Assembly (NCBI GenBank): GCA_033763795.1
Contig: JANRJV010000018.1
Span: 1-64,000, forward strand
DNA: 64,000 bases
DNA from: JAEUIV01 sp033763795
GTDB taxonomy: Bacteria > Planctomycetota > Phycisphaerae > Phycisphaerales > UBA1924
Direction of reading: 5' to 3'
The notes beneath the pieces were generated by a model. It saw nothing but the letters and a program-made list of their open reading frames with translations. It did not search any database and had not been told where the DNA came from. The position numbers and the translations under genes are program-made. Below, in pieces: positions 54,228-63,300 of the stretch. Position 1 is the stretch's first letter. Each line of letters opens with the position of its first letter.

Positions 54228-56123
54228 ATGAACCCCCACCCCGCCACATCGTCCGTTCCCTCCGCTCACGCCCCCGCGCGCCCCGCGCACGAGCCGCTCG
54301 CGGACCTCCTCGCCGAGCACTGCGCCGCCGCCTCCGCCGCGGGCGCCGCGCTCATCGAGCTCCCCCCCGCCGCACCGCCATCATCCGCCGGCGCTCCCCC
54401 CGCGCGCATCCTCGCCTTCTCCTCTCCCTCTTCCCCGCCCCACTCCGCGCACGCCCCGCACCCCCCGCACCCCGAGTGGCTCCACCGCGCCGCCGACATC
54501 CTCGCCCGCGCAGGCCTCGCCCCTTCCATCCGCGTCATGCCCGTCGAAGCCGGCGCGACCGCCCGCCCCGAGCTCGTCGGCTCCATCGTCGTCGTCCCCC
54601 TCCCGGCCCGCCAGCCCGACGTGGGCCGCCACGCCGCCCTCTACTTCATCAAGGGCCCTCCACCTGACACCGCCCGCGTCCGCACGCTGGGCCTCCTCGC
54701 CGACGCACTCGAGGCACACGTCCTCCTCGAGCAGAACCTCCGACTCGCCGCCGGCGAAGCCCTCCTCCGCTCCGTACTCGAAGTCGCCTCATCCCTCAGC
54801 GATCACGAGCGCTTCTTCGCCGCCTCCCTCGCACTCGTCAACGCACTCGCGCCCGCCTGGTCCTGCACCCGCGCCTCGCTCGGCATCGTGAAGGGCCGCC
54901 GCGTCACGCTCGCCGCCATCAGCCACACCGACCGCCTCATCCGCACCACGCGCCTCGCCCAGGACCTCGAGGCCGCCATGGAAGAGTGCGCCGACCAGGA
55001 CATCGAGGTCCTCTTCCCCGCGCCCCCCGACGAGCCCGTCATCGCCCGCGCCGCCGCCGAGCTCGCCGCCAATCATGCCTCCACCTCCGTCCTCTCCGTC
55101 CCGCTCCGCACCCCGCGCCGCGTCGTCGGCGTGCTCACGCTCGAGCGCGCCCCGGGCGACCCCCGCACCACCTTCGACGACTCCGACCTCCGCGCCGCCC
55201 GACTCCTCGCAGAGTTCATCGCGCCCCGCATCGTCTCCCTCCACCGTCACGGCCGTTGGTTCGCCCCCCGCCTCGCCGCCGACCTCCGCGACGCCGCCGC
55301 CCTCATCCTGGGCCCGCGCCACACCGCCGCCAAGCTCGCCGCACTCGCCGCCCTCGCCGCCGCTCTCACGCTCGCCTTCGCGCCCGCCACGCTCCACGTC
55401 GACGCACCCTTCCGCCTCGAAGCCGACCAAAAGCGCGTCATACCCGCCCCCTTCGACGGCTACCTCCTCGACGCCGCCGTCGAACCGGGCGACGTCATCA
55501 CACAGGCCGGCGCGCCCCTGGCCCGCCTCGACGACGCCGAGCTTCGCCTCGAACTCGCCGCCGCCCGCGCCCGCCTCGACGCTGCCGACCGCGAAGCCGC
55601 CATCGCCCTCCGCCAGCGCGACCAGGCGGACGCACAGGTCGCCCGCGCCCGCGCCCAGCAGGCCCGCGCCCAAATCCAGCTCCTCGAACACCGCATCGAG
55701 CGCGCCGTCCTCCGCGCCCCCGAGCCCGGCGTCGTCCTCGCGGGCGAACTGGCCCGCAAACGCGGCGCGCCCGTCCGCGCCGGCGAGCCCCTCCTCGAGA
55801 TCGCCCCGCTCGACGCCCTCCGCGCCGACATGTTCATCCCCGAATCGCGCATCGCCGACCTCCAGCAGGGACAGACCGGCTCGCTCGCCCTCGCCGCATA
55901 CCCGCAGCAGTCCATCGCCTTCACCGTCGAGAAGCTCGACCCCGCCGCCCAGATCCGCGCCGGCCGCACCGTCGTCCGCGCCCAGCTCCGCCTCCATCAA
56001 CTCCCGGAGTTCGCACGCCCCGGCATGGAAGGCGTCGCACGCGTCGACGCGGGGGAGCGAACCCTCGGCACTATCATCTTCCGACCCGTCATCGACTGGC
56101 TGCGCATGACACTCTGGCTCTGA
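54228..56123 (+). CDS. GAF domain / membrane helix / HlyD-like adaptor fusion
   Basis: A 631-residue protein. The first 180 residues are Pro/Ala-rich with a small alpha-beta part; residues 181-337 resemble a GAF sensor domain (LLRSVLEVASSLSDHERFF, ... VLSVPLRTPRRVVGVLTLER). A membrane helix follows near 367-388 (LAALAALAAALTLAF), then a barrel-sandwich half (LEADQKRVIPAPFDGYLLDA), a coiled coil to about residue 495, the second half (RAPEPGVVLAGELARKRGAP) and a barrel. The GAF part would be cytoplasmic and the adaptor periplasmic, so it could couple ligand sensing to export. It is next to the SecA/M50 genes and 34 bases upstream of aroB. Confidence 0.83.
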   Translation: MNPHPATSSVPSAHAPARPAHEPLADLLAEHCAAASAAGAALIELPPAAPPSSAGAPPARILAFSSPSSPPHSAHAPHPPHPEWLHRAADILARAGLAPSIRVMPVEAGATARPELVGSIVVVPLPARQPDVGRHAALYFIKGPPPDTARVRTLGLLADALEAHVLLEQNLRLAAGEALLRSVLEVASSLSDHERFFAASLALVNALAPAWSCTRASLGIVKGRRVTLAAISHTDRLIRTTRLAQDLEAAMEECADQDIEVLFPAPPDEPVIARAAAELAANHASTSVLSVPLRTPRRVVGVLTLERAPGDPRTTFDDSDLRAARLLAEFIAPRIVSLHRHGRWFAPRLAADLRDAAALILGPRHTAAKLAALAALAAALTLAFAPATLHVDAPFRLEADQKRVIPAPFDGYLLDAAVEPGDVITQAGAPLARLDDAELRLELAAARARLDAADREAAIALRQRDQADAQVARARAQQARAQIQLLEHRIERAVLRAPEPGVVLAGELARKRGAPVRAGEPLLEIAPLDALRADMFIPESRIADLQQGQTGSLALAAYPQQSIAFTVEKLDPAAQIRAGRTVVRAQLRLHQLPEFARPGMEGVARVDAGERTLGTIIFRPVIDWLRMTLWL

Positions 56124-56157
56124 TCACCCCCGCCGGACCGCGCTCCCCGCACCGCGC

Positions 56158-57321
56158 ATGAACAGCCTCACCATCCAGCTCCCGCCGTCGCCGCCGCGCC
56201 GCTACGACGTCCACGTCGGCCCCGCCCTCACAGATCAGCTGGGCCCGCTCGCCCGCGCCGCCCTCGACCCCGCCGCCTCCCGCGCCTTCGTCGTCGCCGA
56301 CGCCGGCCTGCCCCAAACCGCCGTCGACCGCGCCCGCCGCTCGCTCCACGGCGCCGGCTTCGACGTCACCGCCGAGTGCATCCTCCCCCGCGAAGACCGC
56401 AAGTCGCTCGACACCGCCCAGCATCTCCTCGCCGCCCTCGCCGCCACGCGCCACGAACGACGCGACCCCGTCATCGCCCTCGGCGGCGGCATCACCGGAG
56501 ACCTCGCCGGCTTCGTCGCCGCCATCTACCGCCGAGGCACGCCCGTCATCCAGTGCCCAACCACCCTCCTCTCCATGGTCGACGCCTCCGTGGGCGGCAA
56601 GACCGCCGTCAACCTCCACGACCGCGCCCACCTCCGCAAGAATCTCGTCGGCGTCTTCTGGCAGCCCGCCGCCGTCATCGCCGACACCGCCCTCCTCGCC
56701 ACCCTCCCCGACCGCCAGCTCCGCGCGGGCCTCGCCGAGTGCCTCAAGCACGCACTCATCTCCGCCGACGTCGACCCCTCCCTTGCGGACGACACCCGCG
56801 CCGACCTCCCGCGACTCCTCCGCCGTGACGACGCCGCCCTTCAGTCGCTCGTCCTCCGCAACCTCCGCGTGAAGGCCCATTTCGTCTCTGAAGACGAGCG
56901 CGAAGAAAAACCCTCAGCCCAGGGCGGCCGCGCCCTCCTCAACCTCGGACACACCTTCGGCCACGCCATCGAAACCGTCCCCTCCCTTTCCCCCGACGAC
57001 ACACCCGCCAGCGCCCCGCTCCACCACGGCGAGGCCGTCGCCCTCGGCCTCGTCGCCGCCGCTCACACCGCCGCCGCCCTCAGCCTCATCTCCCCCGACG
57101 CCGCCCGGCAGATCGCCAGCGACGTCGCCGCCGCCCACCTGCCCACCCGCGTCCGGGGCCTCCCCGCCGACGATCAGATCCTGGCCTCCATGCACCACGA
57201 CAAGAAAGTCCAGGCGGGCCGCCTCCGCCTGGTCCTGCCCGAAGGCCCCGCGCGCTGCCGGGTCGTCGAAGACCCGCCGCTCGCCGCCGTCGTCGCGGGC
57301 CTCGCCGCCATCCGCGCCTGA
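56158..57321 (+). CDS. aroB: 3-dehydroquinate synthase
   Basis: A 387-residue enzyme of the shikimate pathway, converting DAHP to 3-dehydroquinate with NAD and a divalent metal. Family motifs are VIALGGGITGDLAGFVAAIY, PTTLLSMVDASVGGKTAVN, the metal ligands in LNLGHTFGHAIE and HHGEAVALGL, and a KHA in ECLKHALI. The length fits the family; a 12-15-residue insertion (SPDDTPASAPL) precedes the HHGE motif. The ATG at 56158 follows the GAF-HlyD gene by 34 bases and has no strong Shine-Dalgarno. No other shikimate gene is nearby. Confidence 0.96.
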   Translation: MNSLTIQLPPSPPRRYDVHVGPALTDQLGPLARAALDPAASRAFVVADAGLPQTAVDRARRSLHGAGFDVTAECILPREDRKSLDTAQHLLAALAATRHERRDPVIALGGGITGDLAGFVAAIYRRGTPVIQCPTTLLSMVDASVGGKTAVNLHDRAHLRKNLVGVFWQPAAVIADTALLATLPDRQLRAGLAECLKHALISADVDPSLADDTRADLPRLLRRDDAALQSLVLRNLRVKAHFVSEDEREEKPSAQGGRALLNLGHTFGHAIETVPSLSPDDTPASAPLHHGEAVALGLVAAAHTAAALSLISPDAARQIASDVAAAHLPTRVRGLPADDQILASMHHDKKVQAGRLRLVLPEGPARCRVVEDPPLAAVVAGLAAIRA

Positions 57322-57342
57322 ACCTTGCCCCCGCCCGACGCT

Positions 57343-57359
57343 GGGGGGCTTCGCCCCTC
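57343..57359 (+). terminator. Hairpin after aroB, possible terminator
   Basis: A 7-base GC-rich stem (GGGGGGC with GCCCCTC, loop TTC) lies 21 bases beyond the aroB stop. There is no T-run after it, so termination is uncertain. Confidence 0.35.
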
Positions 57360-57489
57360 CATGAACGCAACTTCAAAGCGCACCGCGACCTCCGCCCGAT
57401 CTCCTCACGGGGATCATCCGGCGCGATGAGGGCGTGGACGCAGCCGCGGGCTCACCGACCCTCCACGTCGCCCCGATCTGGAGCTTCGC

Positions 57490-58995
57490 GTGCGCACCAT
57501 CGCGATCATCAACCAGAAGGGCGGCAGCGGCAAGACCACCACCGCCATCAACCTCGCCGCCGCTCTCGCCCGCATCGGCAAGCGCGTCCTCCTCGTCGAC
57601 CTCGACCCGCAGTCGCACTGCGCCCTGGGTCTGGCCATCCCCGAAGCTCAGATCGACCTCCACGTGGGCGACCTCATGCTCGCCCCCGACCACAGGCCAA
57701 TCGACCGCAACCGCCTCATCTGGAAGACCGCCCGGGGCCTAGACATCATCCCCAGCACCACCCGACTCGCCGGCCTCGAGTCCGCACGCGGCGGGCTCGC
57801 CGACCGCGAAGACCGCGACCGCCGCCTCGCCGCCTCGCTCGCCCCCTTCGCCCCCCACTACGACTGGTGCTTCCTCGACTGCCCGCCCTTCATTGGGCTG
57901 CTCACCTTCAACGCACTCCGCGCCGCCGACGAGGTGCTCATCCCCGTCGAGACCGCATACTTCGCCCTCCAGGGCGCCACCAAGCAGGTCAACACCATCC
58001 GCGCGCTGGGCCGCCGCTTCGGCTCCATCACCCCCTACCGCGTCCTCCCCACCCTCCACGAGCACCGCTCCGCCCTCGCCTCCGACGTCCTCCGCGAGCT
58101 GGAGCGCCTCTTCGAGAACGCCCTCATCCCCCTCACCATCCGCTACGACGCCAAGCTCAAGGAAGCCGCCTGCGCCGGCGTGCCCCTCGTCGAGCACGAC
58201 CCCGCCTCCGCCGGCTCCTCCGACTATTCCGACCTGGCCGCCTTCTACGAGACCGCACCGCGCCTCGCGCCCGAGATCGTCGTCGAGCCGCCCCTGCCCG
58301 AGCTCATCGAGTCGGCCCCAGCCCAGCCGCCCATCACTCCCCGCACCGCCGACGAGCCCCAGCCCGTCGCGGGCCCGGCCCCCATCCCCGAAGCCCTCGC
58401 CTTCACCCGCGCTCCCAGCCTCCTGAACCGCGCCGCCGAGCTCGCCGAACGCGCCCGACGCCTCAGCGCTCGCAGCGCCGAGATCACCGAAAAGCTCGAA
58501 GAAGACCCCGGCGTCTCCCGCGTCCTCCGCGAGCTCGAGCGCGCCGCCGAGCGACCCGTCCTCCGGCTCACAGGCACGCCGGCCGATCCTGCCCCCACCC
58601 CCGCCCCGGCCCCCGCTCCCGCGGCCCCCGCCGAAACCTTCAACGCCCCCGTCGCCGCGCCGCTCGCGGGCGTCCGCATCACCTCCCGGGGCGTCCTGTT
58701 CCTCCACCCCGCCGGACCCGACACCCACGTCGCCCTCGTCGGCGATCACAACGACTGGGACCCCGCCGGCACACCCCTCCGCTACAACGGCGCCGCCGGA
58801 ATCCACGAAGCCTGCATGGCCCTCCCGCCCGGTCGCTACCGCTACCGCCTCCTCATCGACGGCCAGCGCCGGCCCGACCCCTTCAACCCCCTCTTCGAGA
58901 AAAACGAGTTCGGCGAGCTCGATAGCATCGTCGTGGTCCCGCTGGAGAGCGAGGCCAGACCACCGGCCGCGCCGCCCGCGGCCGCCATCGCGTGA
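57490..58995 (+). CDS. ParA-family ATPase fused to a glycogen-binding (AMPK-type) domain
   Basis: A 501-residue fusion. Residues 1-260 are a Walker-type ParA/Soj ATPase: deviant P-loop NQKGGSGKTTTAIN (residues 8-21), VLLVDLDPQSHCALGL, and the Walker B region WCFLDCPPFIGLLTFNAL. A Pro/Ala linker and a coiled coil (residues about 315-355) lead to residues 395-487, which read like a CBM48/AMPK beta-subunit domain: VALVGDHNDWDPAGTPL, LPPGRYRYRLLIDG. The start is a GTG with GGAG six bases upstream. ParA proteins place DNA or large cargo; the fused domain suggests a polysaccharide or carbon-store cargo, which is inference. The next gene is its likely partner. Confidence 0.88.
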   Translation: MRTIAIINQKGGSGKTTTAINLAAALARIGKRVLLVDLDPQSHCALGLAIPEAQIDLHVGDLMLAPDHRPIDRNRLIWKTARGLDIIPSTTRLAGLESARGGLADREDRDRRLAASLAPFAPHYDWCFLDCPPFIGLLTFNALRAADEVLIPVETAYFALQGATKQVNTIRALGRRFGSITPYRVLPTLHEHRSALASDVLRELERLFENALIPLTIRYDAKLKEAACAGVPLVEHDPASAGSSDYSDLAAFYETAPRLAPEIVVEPPLPELIESAPAQPPITPRTADEPQPVAGPAPIPEALAFTRAPSLLNRAAELAERARRLSARSAEITEKLEEDPGVSRVLRELERAAERPVLRLTGTPADPAPTPAPAPAPAAPAETFNAPVAAPLAGVRITSRGVLFLHPAGPDTHVALVGDHNDWDPAGTPLRYNGAAGIHEACMALPPGRYRYRLLIDGQRRPDPFNPLFEKNEFGELDSIVVVPLESEARPPAAPPAAAIA

Positions 58996-59011
58996 AGCGC
59001 CTGGAGGATCC

Positions 59012-60355
59012 ATGCCCGCCACGCCCGGCCCACCGGACGTCGACATCCTGAGACTCGCTCACCCGCACCGCGCCTCGGGGCCGCTCGCCTCCCGACCCGG
59101 CGCCGAGTACGACGCCATCGCCGACATGTTCCTCGACGGGCCCGACACGCGCTCGGCCCCCGCCGCCGCGCCGACCGCGCCGCACCCCGCCCCGGCACGC
59201 GCACCCGAGCCGCCCCTGGGCGCCCGAGGCCTCCGCCCCCATCACCTCCCCGCCGCCCCGCGACCCACGCTCGAGCTGCTCGTCCAGGGTCATCTGCCCG
59301 TCCGCGCCGCGCCGTGGTCCGCACAGTTCGCACGCGTCCGCGCCGAAACCACCGGACAGACCGTCGCCCTCGTCCGCTTCGCCAGCGGCTCGCTCGCCAT
59401 CGACCTCTTCACGCCCCGCCCGCGCCCGCAGAACGAGCCCCCGCTCGCGCACGCCGACGAGGCCATCGCCCGCGCCCTCTCCTCCGCCCAGCGCATCATC
59501 CTGCAGCTCGACGAGCTCGACCAGGCCGCCGCCTGCGAGGACCCGCGCGTCTCGGCCGTCACCGTACTCGCCGGAGGCAACGAGGCCGCCGTCGTCGCCG
59601 CCTACCGCACGCTCAAGGCTGTCCTCGTCGGCGGTGATCACGCCGCCGACCTCCGCGCCGCCCGCGGCGAGTCCGCGCCCCCCGCGCCGGGAGTCGCGCT
59701 CGTCGGCGTCGGACCAGACGACGCCGAACGCGTCATGACCAAGCTCCGCCACGCCGCCGCGCTCTTCCTGGGCTCCACACTCGAGCTCGCCGCCGTCGTC
59801 GAAAAGGTCGCCCCCACCGGCGCCCTCAGCCTCTACCGCGGCCCGACCGACCTCTCTCCCCCAGCACTCCTCGACCGTCTCTCAGGCGCCGCCCCCGCCC
59901 CCGCCCCCGCCCCCGGCCGCACAACCTCCCCCGACCCGCAGCCCGCCCCCCGCGCCGCGAACACGCCCGGCGCGACCGCCCCCGCGCCCGGAACGGTTGA
60001 CGCCAGCGCTCCCGCGCTCGCTCCCCTGCTGGGCTACATCCCCCTCGCCCCCGCCTGTCCCGACGATCCGCGCATCGAGCTCGCCGTCGACGCCCTGGGC
60101 GGCCTCCATCTGCTCACTCTCGACGAAGACGACCGCGGCTTCGAGCGCCTCGCCCTCGCCGCACGCTGGGCCCGCCGGCACATCGCGCTCCTCGCCGCCG
60201 CCGCCAGGCCTCACACCCTCAGCCTCGACAGGCCCATCACCCCGCACCTGTTCGTCCGCGACGCCCGCGCCGCCCGGCGCCTCGTCGACGCCGACGTGCG
60301 CGTGCACGCCCTCGTCCCCGCCTCCGCGACCCCCGGCGCCCTCGACCTCAACTGA
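59012..60355 (+). CDS. Unknown protein, probable partner of the ParA fusion
   Basis: A 447-residue soluble protein of no family I recognise. Residues 1-90 are Pro/Ala-rich; the middle (about residues 90-270) has an alternating alpha/beta pattern (LELLVQGHLPVRAAPWSAQF; LVRFASGSLAIDLFTPR; RIILQLDELDQAA; APGVALVGVGP), and after a Pro/Ala/Thr linker a second alpha/beta part (residues 330-440) contains IELAVDALGGLHLLTLDED. No signal, membrane or catalytic motif is visible. It follows the ParA gene by 16 bases with GGAGG four bases before the ATG, so co-expression is likely; a ParB-like or cargo-adapter role is possible but not shown. Confidence 0.65.
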   Translation: MPATPGPPDVDILRLAHPHRASGPLASRPGAEYDAIADMFLDGPDTRSAPAAAPTAPHPAPARAPEPPLGARGLRPHHLPAAPRPTLELLVQGHLPVRAAPWSAQFARVRAETTGQTVALVRFASGSLAIDLFTPRPRPQNEPPLAHADEAIARALSSAQRIILQLDELDQAAACEDPRVSAVTVLAGGNEAAVVAAYRTLKAVLVGGDHAADLRAARGESAPPAPGVALVGVGPDDAERVMTKLRHAAALFLGSTLELAAVVEKVAPTGALSLYRGPTDLSPPALLDRLSGAAPAPAPAPGRTTSPDPQPAPRAANTPGATAPAPGTVDASAPALAPLLGYIPLAPACPDDPRIELAVDALGGLHLLTLDEDDRGFERLALAARWARRHIALLAAAARPHTLSLDRPITPHLFVRDARAARRLVDADVRVHALVPASATPGALDLN

Positions 60356-60358
60356 CCC

Positions 60359-60375
60359 CGGCGCTCCACGCGCCG
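60359..60375. terminator. Short hairpin between convergent genes
   Basis: A 6-base stem (CGGCGC/GCGCCG, loop TCCAC) fills most of the 24 bases between the ends of two convergent genes. There is no T-run on either side, so it is only a weak candidate for a shared terminator. Confidence 0.3.
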
Positions 60376-60379
60376 CCCC

Positions 60380-63300
60380 TCACGCCGGCTGCAGCCGACC
60401 CTGACGCACGCGCTCGGCCGGCGCCGCGCCGTCCTCCACCGCGCTCAGGTCCGAATCGGAGCCCGGCGGCGCGTCCTTCTCGCCGAACAGAACCGCGAAT
60501 ACCCCCTCGCGCATCTGCAGGACCATGCTGAACAGCAGCGGCACCAGCACCAGCGTGAAGATCGTCGACACGAACAGCCCGCCGATCACCACCGCCCCCA
60601 GCCCGCGGTACATCTCCGAACCCGCCCCCGGCGCCACCACCAGCGGCAAGCCGCCCACCAGCGTCGTCAGCGTCGTCATGAAGATCGGCCGCACACGCGT
60701 CCGCACGCTCTCGGCGATCGCCTTCAAGGGCGGCAGCGGGTCCTGATCCTCCAGCCCCGACACCTTCTCCGGATGCATGAAGTTCAGCGCCTGCTCCACC
60801 AGCAGGATCGCGTTGTTCACCACAGTCCCGATCAGGATGATGAACCCGATCATCGTCAGCACGTCCAGCTGCTGCGGCGCGATCGTCGGGTTCATCAGCG
60901 TCCACTCGTGCACGATGCGCAGCGCCAGGAAACCGCCCACGATCCCCAGCGGCACGCTGATCAGGATCACCAGCGGATACAGGAAGCTCTCGAACAGCGC
61001 CGCCATCAGCAGGTACGTCACCAGCAGCGCCCACACGAACCGCGCCATCACAAGCTGCGGCGCCACCGCCACCCCCAGCAGCACGCCCCCCAGCACCACA
61101 CCCAGCAGGAGCCCCCCCACCGCTCCGTAGAAGTAGAGCGACCGCGACGACCCCCGCGCCGCCCGCGCACGCCGATGCGCCGACGCCGCCTTCAGCAGCG
61201 ACCGCACCGCCAGCGCCATCCCGCCCAGGAAGATCAGCCCCGCCACCGCCATCAGGCCCGTCTGCCAGGCGCTCCGCGGCCCGTCCGCGTCCGCCCGGCC
61301 GAACAGCGCCGCCCGAACCTCGTCCAGCTTCGCCGCCGTGCCCTCCAGACGCACGCGCATCGTCCGGTCGATCAGCCCCGCCTGACGACCCGGCTCGATC
61401 ACCTGCGACCGCAGCTCCTCCATCACCGTCTCCAGGGGCACGCCCGAAGGCGGCGTGATCTGGATCGCCACGCTGGGAAGCTCCTCGATCCGGCTGATCT
61501 CCTGCGGCGCTGTCCCGGGCTCGATCCGCACGATCGAATCGATCGGCACGATCTTCCCCACCGGAGTCACCACCGGGACCGACGCCAGCTCTTCCTTGTA
61601 CCGCAGCCGCCCCTCGCCGCTCTCACCCCGCGGCAGCACCATCAGGTCGACCTTCCGCCCGTCGAGGATGTAGTCGCCCGCGAACGCGCCGTCGAACAGC
61701 CCGCGCACCGCCGTCCCCACGTCCTCGGTCCGCAGACCCAGCTCCCGCCCCGCGTCCGTCACGCGCACGCGCCACTCGGGCTGCGTCAGGTTGAAGTTCG
61801 CCGGATCGGGCCGCACGTTCCCGAACCCGTACTTCATCGCCGCCGTCATGAACGCCATCTGCGCCGCGTCCACGACCCGCGGCAGGCTGGGCCCCGAGAT
61901 CTCCAGGTTGATCGTGTTCCCGCTCCCGATGCCGAACCCGAAGATCGACGCCTGCTGAGCGCCGCCGAACGTCGCCGGGATCGTGTTCATCGTCCCCGTC
62001 AGCAGCGCGCCGACCGGGATCACCTTCTGGGGCTCCATCGACGTCCCGCCCACGAACATGCCGCCCTGGAACGCGCCGATGAAGAAGTTCTCCACCCCCA
62101 CAGGGTCGAACGGATGCGCCGGATCGTCGAACCGCATCACCGGGGGCAGCGTCGCCCGCACCGCCGGGTCCGTCGTGTCCTTCTCGATGTAGGGCCCGAC
62201 CAGCGACTCGATGTGCTGCGAATACGACCGCTGCGTCTCCATCGACAGGCCGGGCGGGATCAGCAGCCCGCCGAACACCAGGTTCCGGTTCCCCGCCGGC
62301 AGGTAGTCGAGCGGCGGCGCCAGATACCGCGCGCCCAGCAGGCTCGCCGCCGTGAACACCAGCACCACCGCCGGGCGGATCGTCCACCCCCGCCACCCCG
62401 TCATGCACCAGTAGATCACCCGGCTCAGCGAGTTGACCATCGCCCCCATCAGCCGCGCCAGCCCGAACAGGCCCATGATCCCGTTCCCCGCGTGCGCCTT
62501 CACCTCCCGCGCGTTGTCGCCCTTGAACAAGACCGCGCTCAGCGAGGGGACCACCGTCACCGCCACCAGCAGCGACAGCAGCGTCGACGCCGCCAGCGCC
62601 AGCGTCAGGTCGAAGAAGATCTGCCCCGCCTCCTCCTGCACCGTCAGCACCGGGACGAACACCGCCACGTTCGTCAGCGTCGCGATCAGGATCGCACCCC
62701 ACACCTCCATCGACCCGCGGTAGATCGCGGTCAGAGGCGGCTCGCCCAGCGAGCGCCGCCGATCGATGTTCTCCAGCACCACGTTCGCGTTGTCGACCAC
62801 CACGCCCGTCGCGAACGCCAGCCCCGCCAGCGAGATGACGTTGAGCGTCCGCCCGAACGCCAGCATGATCAGGAACGTCCCCAGGATCGAGATCGGGATC
62901 GACAGCACGATGATCAGCGTGCTCTTGACCGACCGCAGGAACAAGAGCAGCGACAGCGTCGTCAGCCCCGCCGCCGCCCACAGGTTCGACAGCACGAGGT
63001 CGATCGACGAATCGATGTACGTCGTCTCGTCGTACACCTGACGCATCCGCAGGTGAGGCCCGACCTCCGGATGGATCCGCGGCAAAAAGTCCGTCCGGAT
63101 CTCCTCCAGCCGCCCCCGGACCCCCTCCATCACCGACATCACGTTCGAGCCCGTCTTGCGGATCACGTTCATCGCAAGGCAGGGCTCCCCCATCGACCGC
63201 ACGAACCCCCGCTCCTTCTGGTGACCGATCTCCACCGTCCCCACATCACGCACGTACACCGGCACCGCCAGCCCGTCCGGGTCGGACGCCGGCGGGCGGT

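Noticed and set aside
54100..54249. Longer adaptor starting with ATG at 54249
   Set aside because: It would overlap the divergent gene's start and places an Arg/Gly-rich stretch before the signal peptide; the GTG at 54099 has a well-placed GGAGG.
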